From positions 1 through 43,772 of the forward strand of contig NAVB01000450.1 in assembly GCA_002179805.1 (NCBI GenBank): a DNA stretch of 43,772 bases. Direction: 5' to 3'. Source of the stretch: Acanthamoeba lenticulata. Its lineage: Eukaryota > Discosea > Longamoebia > Acanthamoebidae. The stretch's first letter is position 1. Every line of letters begins with the position of its first letter. Positions 28,401 through 38,900 of the stretch are shown piece by piece. The translations under genes were made by a program, and so were the position numbers. Under the pieces are notes generated by a model, which saw only the letters and a list, made by a program, of their open reading frames with translations, had not been told where the DNA came from and did no database searches.

Positions 28401-28797
28401 CCGTTTCCCTTTTGGTCAGCCACAGCTCGGGCGAGGAGAGGAAATACATCTGTTGTAGATGTATTGTTCGTATTCGAATCCGCATAGCTCACCTTCTTCC
28501 GCTCGTCCTCCTCAAAGACACCTGTGAACGCCACGCGGTGTGTAAGATAGACGAACGTGCTAGCGGAGAAGCAGGGTGCCGATCGAGATGGCCGGGGACA
28601 ACGTGGGTGGGGGGGAAGCGAAATGCGGGCCCAAGCAACGCGGGAAGGGAACACGCACCCTTGATGGGGTTACGCTTTCGGAGACTCGAGAAGCCGTAGC
28701 CGATGGATAATCGCTTCTTGATGCTGCCGGTGCGCTCCTTCTTCTTGCCGTCCGCCTTTTCGGGCGACTTCTCCTCCCCGCCACTTCCTTTCAACAT
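25416..28797 (-). CDS. Large low-complexity coiled-coil protein, unknown function
   Basis: Six exons encode about 930 residues; the first is 28797..28659 and the last runs from about 27050 to 25416. The N-terminus is basic (GSIKKRLSIGYGFSSLRKRN). It is followed by two small exons with a compact-looking segment (SIEIKVDDLGWKQTKHVG and EEDTDEISQLLEAWDVDRV). The fifth exon has a run of about ten His, then Ser/Thr, Asn, Lys/Arg and long Asp/Glu runs. The last exon starts PPSMIFGKKENINLRDW, contains Ser/Pro-rich sequence, then SLSDSQLVFFERWMRDSVKD and a strongly charged coiled coil of about 150 residues with basic KKKSEKQEKKKKG. The junctions I checked are in phase. I cannot name a family; the N-terminal block loosely recalls Rho-effector binding segments but lacks a proper CRIB consensus. 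The opposite strand carries long spurious frames caused by GC-rich codons. Confidence 0.8.
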
Positions 28798-29335
28798 TTT
28801 GATCGGTCGATTTGTCGGGATTGCCTGGCCCTTTCCTCTTCCCACAATTCAGCAGAGATTGTCGATTGCTCTTGGATCAGTTGTTGGGTGCCCCTTTTAA
28901 AACATTGTCCACCCAACCCTCGCCACCTCCTCTGCCTGGCTCCTCGTTGTGTTCCCTCGCGGCGAGGCAACACTCCTTCGCTTTCGTTCTTCTCGGTCTC
29001 CCTTGTGTGGCCGGCAATTTGGGGGAGCACATAAAGTCCTCGGATATTTCACGGTTTGTGGAGTGGCAACACACCACAACAGAAACCACTAGCCACAGCA
29101 ACAACTCAAAGCGCAAGGTTGAACACGTCGCCAACCCACTACTCCTCATGGGACGACAAGGAACCGGTGGACTTCCTCTCCAGGAAACTGGAGTTCCAAG
29201 GACTGGCTTGCTCGCGGTTTCCATTTATGCGCACCTTCCATTTCTCAGCGTGGCGACCCTTTGCTCTATTGTTTTCTTTTGGTTATTTCCTGGGCTCTCT
29301 TTCCATCGACTCCCTCATCCGCTCGGGTCCAGAAG
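28798..29335. promoter_or_regulatory. Divergent intergenic region, 538 bp
   Basis: It lies between the coiled-coil gene (minus) and the type I membrane protein gene (plus), so it should hold both promoters. An open frame spans much of it on the plus strand, but its composition is Ser/Leu/Pro-rich without a recognisable domain. I treat it as 5' UTR and promoter. T-rich sequence occurs around 29262-29290. Confidence 0.35.
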
Positions 29336-32199
29336 ATGTTTGGCTTCCGCAACCGAGCCTGCCTTCTCCTCTCCTCATTCACCCTCGCCTGCGTCGCCCT
29401 CCTCTACTTCCCAAACCCCGCGGCAGGGTTCACCATCTACCGAATCGATCCCGATGCTGACTGGTTGGTGAGTGGGTACGACGAGTTCTCGGAAGAAGAT
29501 GATGGGGAGAGCGACTTTGGCGACGAGGAAATGGAGCTGGATGAGGAGGACGAAGCAGACGTGGCCGCCTTTGATCAAGATGCGCTGGAAGATGCCGAGA
29601 TTGTTGTTGAGGACGACGACGTGCGACCAGCCTGGGCCGGGGGCGAGGAAAAGGGATTGACGCTCGCCCAGGAATCCGTGAACCAAGCCTTCACCTCCTT
29701 CGTCGTCGAGCTCGACGAGCCCGAGGATCCTTCGTCCGAACCGGGCTCGCTCAAGGCCGAGCAGTTCGGGCCTCCTGCCTACTTTATTGTCGACTCACCT
29801 CACCAGGGTACTACGCCCTCGCCCACTTGCTTTCTTTGTTGTTGTAGTAGTAGTAGGAGTTGCCTTCATGCTCTGCGCTTTTCCTCATGCATTGCTTCTT
29901 GCGGTTTCGCGGGGCAGGTACGGAGAACGACATCATGAAGGTCGAGACCTTTGGTGATGCCCTCTATGGCAGCCTTGAAGAGGAAGACCCTGCGAACAAG
30001 TACTACGTCCTCCGCGTCGAGTATTTCTGCAAGAAAGCAGGTGCCGTCCCCCCCCCCTCCTCCGCGCCCTTTGTCCGCCACCTCTCGCCTCCGTCTGCTT
30101 TCCCTCTCACCATCTCTGCCACCACGAAACAGGCAAGGCCAAGATCGGAGTCACCTACACGTTCATCAACATGATGGAAGAGGTCAAGAACGTCACCTTC
30201 TTCTGGACCAAGGAGTGCACTTCCGGTACCTCTCCCAACTCTTTGCCCCTCCTCCTCCCTCTTGACAAATGGCTCGTCTCACGTGCGTGGGCCTGGACAG
30301 GTGTTCGCCGCGGTTTCAGCGTCGACGTCAGCCTTGGTGACGAGGCGAGGAGCGTGCCCGTCGTGGCCGTATGACCTACCATCGGATCATCATCGCTTAT
30401 CCGCCACCAAAAGTCGATACTCACTCCAAATTGCCTTTTTTTGCTCTGGGGGTTGGGGGGAGCAGAACGGTGCGGTGACGCCCGGGTGGCAGGACCCCTT
30501 CGCCAACAAGGTCTCCTTCGGCGTGCACACCACCATGTTCTATCTGCAGGTGCCTGTCTTGGCCTCTCCTTCTTGTCCTTGAGGGGGATGTGTCAACGCT
30601 TATTCTCTCCTTCTTTCTTCCCGCAAGATGGACAAAGGGGCGGGCTCGCAGGACTATGACACGCCGCTCATCACCGTGTCCAAGCCCCAAGTTCTCCAGG
30701 CACGGCCCCCGACGCATCCCCCCCCCCATTGGGGCCTCCAGGCGCGCTGGTGAATATATGTCACCAACAGTCCTTGGGAACAACAAAATGCGTGAGAGCA
30801 GGTGCACGCTACGGCGCAGGCTTCCTACGGCCCCAGCGTCCTGGCGGAGGAGGTCCCCAAGTCCCTCGCCATCATCTACAAGTGCCTGACCCTGACCGAG
30901 GAGGTCTTGCTCTCCTTCCCCCTCTTCCTTCCCTCGTCGTCACCACTTGGACTCAACGTTACGTGGCACGGCGCACAGGACGTGCTCGTGACGGTCAAGT
31001 TCTTCCTGGGCTCGCACGACCCCGTGGAGTTTGGCTGGCACAAGTCGTGCTCACAAGGTAACGCAGGCTTGCATGAGGCCGTTCGCGCGTGTGTCGCTGC
31101 CGCCGCCAGTTCACTTACTTGAAGGGCGGGAGACGCAGCAGGCGTGCACCAGGGACTCAAGATCAGCACACAACCGGACCAGGAGGTTGGCGACGTGTAT
31201 CATTCCGGAGCTGTGCAGGTGCGGTGCCCTTACGAGGGGCTTCCGGCTGCGCATGTTGTTCAACCTGTTGTTCACTCGTTCTTGCCCGCTCGCACGCACG
31301 CACACAGGAGCCGTGGACGTTGGCCAAGCACTCGCAAGTGGTTTCCAAGAACGTCAGCAGCTCCCTGTTCTACCTCTCCACCCAATCGTTCCTCACTGTC
31401 AACGCGCCCCGCATTCTTGTAATTCTACCTACCTTCCCTTCCCCATCGGGCTCCCCCAGTTGCCAGGCCGCTGCGACTGCGACGGCTTAACCAGGGTCTG
31501 AAACAAAACTGATCGACAATCCAACAGGTCCAACCAGGCAATATCGTACGAGCGCGGCTGCTGAGCTCTGAAGGCACGTTGAGCCCACGAGACGAGATCT
31601 GGATAGACTCTACGCCCACGGCCCTGCGGTACCTTTGGTGCACCAAAAGGAGGAAGTGCTCTGCTTTGGGCCGCTTACACGTACGATCGTACGTGTTGTA
31701 CGTGAAATGCGCAGAGTCGAGTACCGGTGCCTCCAGCGGGGTAAGGCCTTGGTCAAGCTCTCGGTGGTGTTCACCGATATGCATGATTCTGTTGAGTTTG
31801 CTTGGATCAAGGAATGCCGTATGTCGTACCCTCCACCTCCTCTCCCCATGCGCATCTCTCATTTGACACACACACAAAAAAACACACAAAAACATTAAAA
31901 AAACAAAAAAAAAACAAAAAAACAATATTAAAAAAAAAACAGCACAACCATCGCGCCCCACCAAGCGAGTCGTGTCCCACTACATGACGGCGAACAAGGC
32001 CATGCTTCTCTTGTACGGTTTCCGCAGAGGGTGTGCTGATATTGATTGATCCCTCTTCTCACTAACCACTTCTTTGGGCAGCACCTTGACCGCGGTCGTC
32101 GCCTGCGGCTTGGTGATATGGGCCTTCCAGGCCAGACAGCGCTATCAGAAGAGGCTCGCCGAGGAGCGCCGGAAGGCTCTCGGGACCGAATACTTCTAA
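29336..32199 (+). CDS. Type I membrane protein with three tandem Cys-containing repeats
   Basis: About 14 exons encode roughly 560 residues with consistent phases. An N-terminal signal peptide (ACLLLSSFTLACVALLYF) is followed by a strongly acidic region (for example DEEDEADVAAFDQDALED). The lumenal or extracellular part then holds three copies of a unit of about 35-40 residues. Copy 1 runs from LRVEYFCKK to NVTFFWTKEC, copy 2 from LAIIYKCLT to PVEFGWHKSC, copy 3 from LRVEYRCLQ to SVEFAWIKEC. Each has a hydrophobic strand ending in Cys, a central V/I-rich strand and a closing VxFxWxKxC. Near the C-terminus comes a membrane segment (LTAVVACGLVIWAF) and a short basic cytosolic tail (RQRYQKRLAEERRKA). 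The two Cys per repeat probably form a disulfide in a beta-sandwich, which is inference. I do not recognise the family; secretory pathway or cell-surface location is likely. Confidence 0.8.
31870..31941. repeat. A-rich intron segment with A-tract directly before the acceptor
   Basis: Within an intron of the type I membrane gene the plus strand is almost pure A with scattered C and T, ending in a run of A followed by CAG at the 3' splice site. There is no polypyrimidine tract. It contrasts with the GC-rich surroundings. Confidence 0.85.
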
Positions 32200-32900
32200 T
32201 TGGCCCTCCCTCTAGCCTCCAATCGATCCCCCTCTTTTTGCACGGCACCAAAGACGAATCTCTTTCTTGCTGGCACCACTCACGTTCTTTTTTTCACCCC
32301 TTCGTCTAGCCCTTGATTCGGTCACGCGAATCCACGCTTCGCAGGAAGGAGTTGACGTGCGAGAACTTCTCCAATGATCACTTCACTTGCAAAGGCAGCC
32401 CACAGGCGCAGGTCGTAGCTGCACTGGATTGTGGTGAGGCTACTTGATAAGATCAACGGGCCAGTTACACATTGCTGGTCAGGAGTGCAACGAATGGAAG
32501 AGTGGCGTCGAGTTTGGGATCTTACTGAAGAGAACACCCCTCGTAAGCCTGATCGATCAGCGCCAAAGGTGATCACAGCATTCCAGGCAGGCAGCAGAAA
32601 AAGAAAAAGTAGTAAAAAAACAAATTGTCGACCAGCTACTGACGTCACATCGATCGCGTAGACTGCAGAGTGCCAGCACGTCGAACCTCACACCAGGTGC
32701 GTTTCCTATCGGCTCACTTTTCGGTGTTTGGGCTGGAGTGTTTCTCTTCGCACTCTTGCTTCTCCGTTGTAAATCAGTCAATTTGCTGGCAAGTCTGCTC
32801 CAATGTGGACTTTCAGTCGTGATGCCTGTGTGCACCTCATAAAAGCCTCCCTATGATGCGAGTGGCCGTTCATCGCTTAAGATGGTCATCTCTTCACAGG
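32200..32900. other. Intergenic stretch between the type I membrane gene and the phosphotransferase gene
   Basis: This 700-bp region should hold the 3' UTR of the upstream gene and the promoter of the phosphotransferase. Base composition is near neutral, less GC-rich than the exons. Apart from the doubtful minus-strand gene noted inside it, I see nothing specific. Confidence 0.4.
32322..32860 (-). CDS. Doubtful small gene on the minus strand
   Basis: A plausible terminal exon on the minus strand ends at 32322 and reads SYDLRLWAAFASEVIIGEVL followed by ARQLLPAKRGFA. An upstream piece (PKLDATLPFVALLTSN, near 32510-32470) can be joined in phase through a GTGTAA donor. A further open stretch near 32835-32700 (ESPHWSRLASKLTDLQRR) has no start codon in frame. 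No complete model could be built and no family is recognised. The 700-bp gap between two plus-strand genes otherwise has no explanation, so a small gene is possible. Confidence 0.25.
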
Positions 32901-35223
32901 ATGTCGGCAACGCAGCAGCCAAGCGGTAAGGCGAAGAGGGCCGGCAAGCCTAAGCGCAACAAGTCGGGCTCGGCTTACTTGAGCACGGAGGGTCTGGAGA
33001 ACCTCAAGTACTACCGCTACTCGGGTACCGACAAGTCTCTCCTGGCCAATCTCTTCCTCAAGCGGCACTGGGACTGGTGCACCGTCACCCTCTTCCCCGA
33101 GTGGATGGCGTACGCTTCCCCCTTTCCCTCCCAACGGCCCATGTTCCTTCCAAGTAGGAGGCGCGCCACCCCGCGGAGTGCGCCCGCCACCTCACCCTGC
33201 CTCTCTCTTCTCTTTTCTTCTCTTTCCTTTACTTCTCACCTCACCGCCACACTTGTGCAGTCCCAACTTGGTACTCCTTCCTCCTTGATCCCTCTCCCCT
33301 CTCTGCCCCGTTAGGGAATGGGTTGTGGTCCGGGAGGAGAACAAAAAAACGGGTATTCTACTGAACGCACGTGACGTACACACGCTAATGCACGGATTTG
33401 GTGATCTCTCCACATCCACGCACATGGACACACAAACACACGCACAGATAACGCTGTGCGGGCTGATTTGCATCGTAGCGAACATGTTGGCGGTGCTCTA
33501 CTACTGCCCCAACACGGTGGGCTGCGTGGCCCCGTCCTGGGTCTACGTCTTCGCCGCAGCGGGCGTGTACGCCTACCAGGTCTTCGTCCTCCCTCTCCTC
33601 CTCCTCTTCCTCCTCCCCCCAAAAGAGCCCTTCCGCAGGACCTCCTTTTGTTCCTCTTCTTCCTCCTCCTCCTCTTTCCATCTTTCCTTCTGCCCTCTTG
33701 CGTGGCCCCACAATTTATTTTCATTTATATTTATCTACATAAATAAATAAATACAGATATTCGACAACATCGATGGGAGGCAGGCGCGGAGGACTGGCAC
33801 TTCGTCGCCTCTCGGGGAACTCTTCGATCACGGATGCGACTCCCTCTTCGTTCCGGTACCGCCCCCCCCCCGCTCTCTTTCTCTTTTCATTTCTTTTCTC
33901 CAACAAACAAACAAACGGACTGACGGGACGGGACGGGACGGGGGAAGGTGGCGGGAGTGCTGATGTTCAACGGGATGTACCTGGACTCGTGGACGGCGTG
34001 GGCGGGCTTCTGGGCGACCGCCATCCCGTTCTTCATGGCCCACTGGGAGGAGTACCACACGGGGGAGCTCATCCTGGGCGTGCTGGCCAACCCGACCGAG
34101 GGCCAGTTCGTCATGATCGCTCTCCTCCTCACCTCCGCCGCCTTTGGTACCCGCAGGCGCCACTCACTCTCTTGTGGCCTCGCTCATGCGCGCCTCCTGA
34201 CCCGCGTGCCCCGCTGATCTGGCGCATGTGCCCATGGTATGCAGGTCCGCAAATCTGGGGCGTGTCGTGGAAGTCGGCGCTCGGGCTGGAGAGCGTGGCG
34301 ACGGATCTGCCCGACCTGTCCATCAACCAGGCGCTCCTCGGGCTCGTGCTCCTGGGCGGCCTCATCATGGTCCTCGTCAAGTACGCGCGCTCAGATTTCT
34401 CCTTCCCTCGTCCTTCCCCAAACGAGATCCTAACGCACGCGTAACTCACAAATTTGTGCGTTATATGCCGCATGTCGTGCAGCACGCTGGTGGTGCTGCG
34501 CAACGTGAAGAAGCACAAGTCCAACATCTTGCGGTCGCTCCTCCTTCTCTTCCCTTTTGCCATCTCGTGCGCCTCCACCACGGCCTGGTTCTCCCTCTCC
34601 AAAGGTAACCCCCCCCCCCGCGAAGGAGAGGGCTCTTGTCCGCGTTTTGTACAACTCTGTGGCCTCACACGAAACAACCCGGGATTGTAATACCGCGTAC
34701 ACAGTCAAGTTGCTGGAGAACCACACCACTGCGGCCATCTTCTTCGCCGGCATCCAGTTCTCCTACATCCTTGTACTCCTCCACAGCCTTCCCCGTCTTC
34801 CCTTCCCTCTCTCCTTGATGACGACGCGCCACAAAGCTGATTGTGGCCGGTCGGCGCGAATGCAGAACCGGATGCTGATTGCGCGCATCACGCGCACCGA
34901 GTACAACGTGTGGAACCCGCTCCCCTTCCTTCCACTCCTTGGCCCCGTCTTGTGCACCTTCTTCCCCGCGTACGTGTTATCCCTTCTTCTGACAGAAGGA
35001 GTGGGGAGAGCTCACCATCGTCCTTCTTGTGTTCTGCGGCAGCAATGCGTTCGTGAGCGAGCAGGCGCTGTTCTACGGCTTGCTGGGCCTGCAGACGGTC
35101 ATCTACCTCCACTTCGTGCAGGATGTGGTGCAGCACCTGGCCGAGCACCTGGGCATCTCCTGCCTCACCATCCCCTCGCCCAAGAGGAGGAAGGCCGTCC
35201 TCGCCGCCAAGTCCTCGCACTAA
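32901..35223 (+). CDS. Choline/ethanolamine phosphotransferase (CDP-alcohol phosphatidyltransferase, CEPT1/EPT1 type)
   Basis: Ten exons (32901-33109, 33261-33270, 33448-33579, 33757-33855, 33948-34146, 34245-34380, 34483-34604, 34705-34772, 34866-34969, 35043-35223) encode 419 residues, all in phase; family members are about 390-420. The enzyme transfers phosphocholine or phosphoethanolamine from CDP-alcohol to diacylglycerol in ER or Golgi membranes (Kennedy pathway). The catalytic CDP-alcohol motif lies entirely in exon 4: Asp120, Asp123-Gly124, Ala127-Arg128, Gly137, Asp141 and Asp145, read as [10 protein letters not shown] and [17 protein letters not shown] before it and about eight hydrophobic segments after it match the family. 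The tail is basic. Choline versus ethanolamine preference cannot be told from sequence here. Exon 2 is only 10 nt. Confidence 0.96.
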
Positions 35224-35904
35224 TCTCATCTACGCTCTTTGCCTTCGCGAGACTGAACAAGAAAAAAGACACAGGAAAGTGCTCTTGTTCTACTCCTGGC
35301 AGCAGTAGAAGGGACAATGACGGGGCAAGTTTCGCTTATTCGAACCACGGGGGAGAAGGGAAAGAAGTACAACGGAGGGCGGAGGGAAGAGGGAGCAGGG
35401 GAATGAAGGAAGGACAATTCCGTCGAAGAGGACGTGGTATGTACAGCGACGGACGCGAGCAACACCGACACACACGCGTCGGTGGAGCATCGCGCGTCGC
35501 ATCATAAGTGCCCACCACGCGTGTGACCGTCGTCCACACATGATGCTTTGGTGATGAGCGATGTCGTGAGCCGCGGTGCCGACGACTTGAGTGCGACGCA
35601 AAATCGACCCGAAGCGCAACTGTGGGCGCAGGGCACGGCAGTCGTCGAGCAAAAGAGCGATCTCGAGATGAGGACGGCGACGGTATTGTAGAGAGCAAAA
35701 ACTGAGGCCGAAAAATCATGACGTGTCGGGCGGACGAGAATAAAAGAGGAGGCGGAGATGTGCGTGGCTTCGGGTCGAACGAGAAAGACGGAGAGGCCGG
35801 GTTGTCGAGTTGAGAAGAGAAGGAGGAGCAGGAAGGAGAGGCCGGATGACGAGAACAGAACCGCGTGAAGAGGGAGTCGTAGAGGCGCGAGGTGTGTTCA
35901 CACT
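35224..35904. other. Convergent 3' intergenic region, 681 bp
   Basis: It lies between the phosphotransferase stop (plus) and the stop of the Gln-rich gene (minus). Purine-rich on the plus strand. Open frames here are Ser/Arg/Pro-rich, without start context or splice support, and I regard them as chance. Both 3' UTRs are expected here. Confidence 0.4.
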
Positions 35905-38900
35905 TTAAGAGTACTGGGGGTTCTGCGCAGAGCCCGACTGGCCGGTCTGCGACTGGTGGGGCGGCTGCTGCGGGTAGTGGTGGGCCCCGTGGTGCATGAA
36001 GCCGTACTGCTGGTGGTATTGTCCTGTTTTATGTTGTTTTTTCGTCAGCAACAACAACAGCAGCAACTAGTTTTTGTGGAGGGGGTGGGGGCGTACCCTG
36101 CTGGCTAAACTGGGGCGAGTAGAAGGAGGGCGACCCGCGGGAGAGGTCCTGGGCGGCGGTGTAGGCATCCATGCCCTTGTACGACGCAGAAGAGGCGCCC
36201 GAGAGGTCAGCGCCCTGCTGGCCGTAGGCGCCCATCGAGGAGGGGCCCTGGCCGCCCTGGCCCTGCTGGCCCTTGCCGCCGGCCGAGGCGCCAGCGCCGC
36301 CGAGGGAGGACGGGCCCGAGTTCTTCATGCCCATGGTCGGGCTCACGTGCGAGGGGACGCCCGCCGGCGCGTCGGCGTAGAAGGAGGCCTGCTGGTGGCC
36401 CATCTGGGCCGTCTGGTGCATGCCGCTGCCGTACTTGGTGTAGTCGTCATCCGCGTAGCCCACGCCGCTGAGGGCGGCCGAGTCCGGGGGCGAGAGCGGG
36501 TAGCCGGCGGTGGACGGGTAGGCGTGGGTCTTGTAGGCGTGGGAGGGCATGCGCTGGTACTGGTACTGCGAGAACGACGGGGACGGGTAGTAGGACGGGT
36601 AGTAGGGGTAGGCCATGTACGCCTGGTTCCCCGCCGGCATCCCAAAGTGGTGCGGCGGCTGCTGCGCCGGCGGCGGCGACTGCGGCTGCTGGCCGGGTCC
36701 GCGCGGCGACGGGCCCGAGTCGGCGTCGGCCTGTCCGGCCTGCTGTCCGCCATACTTGCCCGAGTCCCGGTAGCTCGACCCGCTCGTCGCCACGCTGCCG
36801 TACTTGGGCTCCGGCGACACCGGCGCGCCCGATCGGTAGGCCGCAGCCGACGGATAGTCCGCGTAGAACTGCTGTCGTCCCCCGCAAGTGAGCCAACGGC
36901 GGCCCGCACGCAAATGGAGGCAACTTGGGGGTGAGGGACAGGGGGGAGGTACCATCTGCTGGCTGTCGGGGTCCATGGGGTAGGGCCAGAACGGGGTCGG
37001 GTAGGGCAGGTGGTTGAAGGCATTGATGTCATAGCCCTCGGTCGTCGGGATGGCGGCGGGCACGGCGGCAGGCGGGGCGAGGCCACGCTGCGGGGGGATG
37101 TGCTGCTGGGGCTGCTGCTGGTACTGCTGGTGGTACTGCTGCTGCTGTTGCTGATACTGCTGCTGCTGGTACTGCTGGTGGGCAGCAGCGGCGGCAGCGG
37201 CGGCGGCCTTCTTCTCGCCTGATCGGCCACCGGCGTTGCTCTTGCGGGGCAGGTTGGGGCTCTGGTCGTTAGTGTCGAGGGACTGAGCGGGCTCGGGCTT
37301 GGGCTCCTTGGCGGGCCGGGTCGCGGCGGGCTGCTGGGCGGTCACGCTGGTGGTGGAGCCGACGGTCACAGTCGAAGGACGGCTGACGGCCTGTGCCGAA
37401 GCCGGGACGGCGGTGGTGGCGGCAGCGGCTGGAGTCTCCTCGCGGCGGACCGGGACGGTGGTCTGCTTGGGCTCGGGGGTAGCCGCGATGGGCACGACGG
37501 TCTCCTCAGCGAGCACGCCGGCGGGCGCGGCAGGCGTGAGTCCAAAATTGCCAAATTGCAGCTGCAGGCTCTGCTCCTCCCTCTCCGAGGGGAACAGGCC
37601 CGACGGCAAGATGACGGGCACGCTCTGGCCGATGGCGCCCAGCGCCGCAGCAGCAGCCTGCTGGGCGGCCTGCTCGGGCGCCTCCTTGGCGGTGGTGATG
37701 GATTGAGCCGACGAGGACGGGATGCTCGAGAGCGAGGAGGGTGAAGTGGGCTGCGCCTGCTGCGTCTGCGGCTTGGCCTGCCACTGACCGCTAGGCGCGG
37801 CCTGCGCGGCGGTCGTCCTGCTGCTGCCGCCAGTGCGAGAAGCGGCCTTGGCGCCGTTGCTGGCGCTGCTGCCAACGGCCTGCTGAGCCTTGGCTGTGTT
37901 CTGTTGCTGAGCGCTCGCGGCGGACTGCTGTGTGGAGGGCGCAACGGCGGCGACGGGGGTGGCGGCGGCAGGCGTCTGTGTGTTGGAGGTGGTTTGTGCG
38001 GCGGAGGTAGGTTGGCTGGCGGAGAGGAGAGGAGTCGACTGAGCGGCAGCGGAAGTGGATTGCGAAGCGGCGACGGACTGGGCGCTGGTGGGCTGCTGGG
38101 TGGGCAGCACAGCAGAAATTGGGCCCTTGGGCTGGATGGCCGTCACGGGCTTGGGTCCGGCTACCTGGACTGCTGTCGGAACGGCGGCACCACCCTGCTG
38201 TGCTGGCCGTGGCTGTTGTGTTGTCTGTGAGTGTGGATGTCGTCAAAGAATTTGGCGTTAATTTCGGCCAACAATCTTCATCATTTGTTTTCGATTCGAC
38301 ATTTGTAATCGTTCGAATCGAAGGAGCCGGACAGTACCTGCTGCGCTACTGGCTTGTCCTGCTGCGACCTGCCCGGCTGCTCGGATGGAGGCTTAGCCTA
38401 TTTATACGGCAACCCCCTCGATCAGTGAGGCGAAATGATACAGGTCTTGAGAGTGATCTTGAAATTTACCTGAGCCTGCTGGGGCGCTTGAGTGGATGGT
38501 CCGCGAGCGGGAGCTCCGACGGGTGTGCGGGCTCGCTGCTGCTGCTGCTGCTGCTGCTGTTGAGCGGCGATGCGCTGGGCGAGGGTAGGCTGCTGCCCAT
38601 TGATGAGCAGTGAAGCGGAGGGTTGCTGGGGCTGGGGCGGCTGAGCCTGCTGGGGAGTCGCTACGAGTCCCCCATCCGCCGATGGAACGCTCGGCTGCTG
38701 AATGGCCGCATCAGCGACCGGAGCAGCGGCCTGCGGCTGTTGAACGCCAGACTGCACGCCGCCTGGCTTCTGGGAGCCGGCTCCCTTCTGAGCGGCGAAG
38801 CCTCCGGACCCTACGTAAACAAACAATTAATTAAGGAAATGTCACAACCTTACACTGAGATGTGACAGCTCCAGACTCTCCGCCTTCTACGCACCAGGTG

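Noticed and set aside
28325..28420. A CRIB-like GTPase-binding motif in the protein at 25416-28797
   Set aside because: HVG is present but the ISxPxxFxH core is absent, so the consensus is not met.
29822..29860. GTAGTAGTAGTAG-like repeat near an intron start in the type I membrane gene
   Set aside because: A short trinucleotide run inside an intron, nothing more.
36074..37230. Long open frames on both strands inside the Gln-rich gene
   Set aside because: Composition (Arg/Gly/Val or Arg/Pro/Ser) reflects codon shadowing of the Gln/Pro/Tyr-rich exons; no domain and no splice support.
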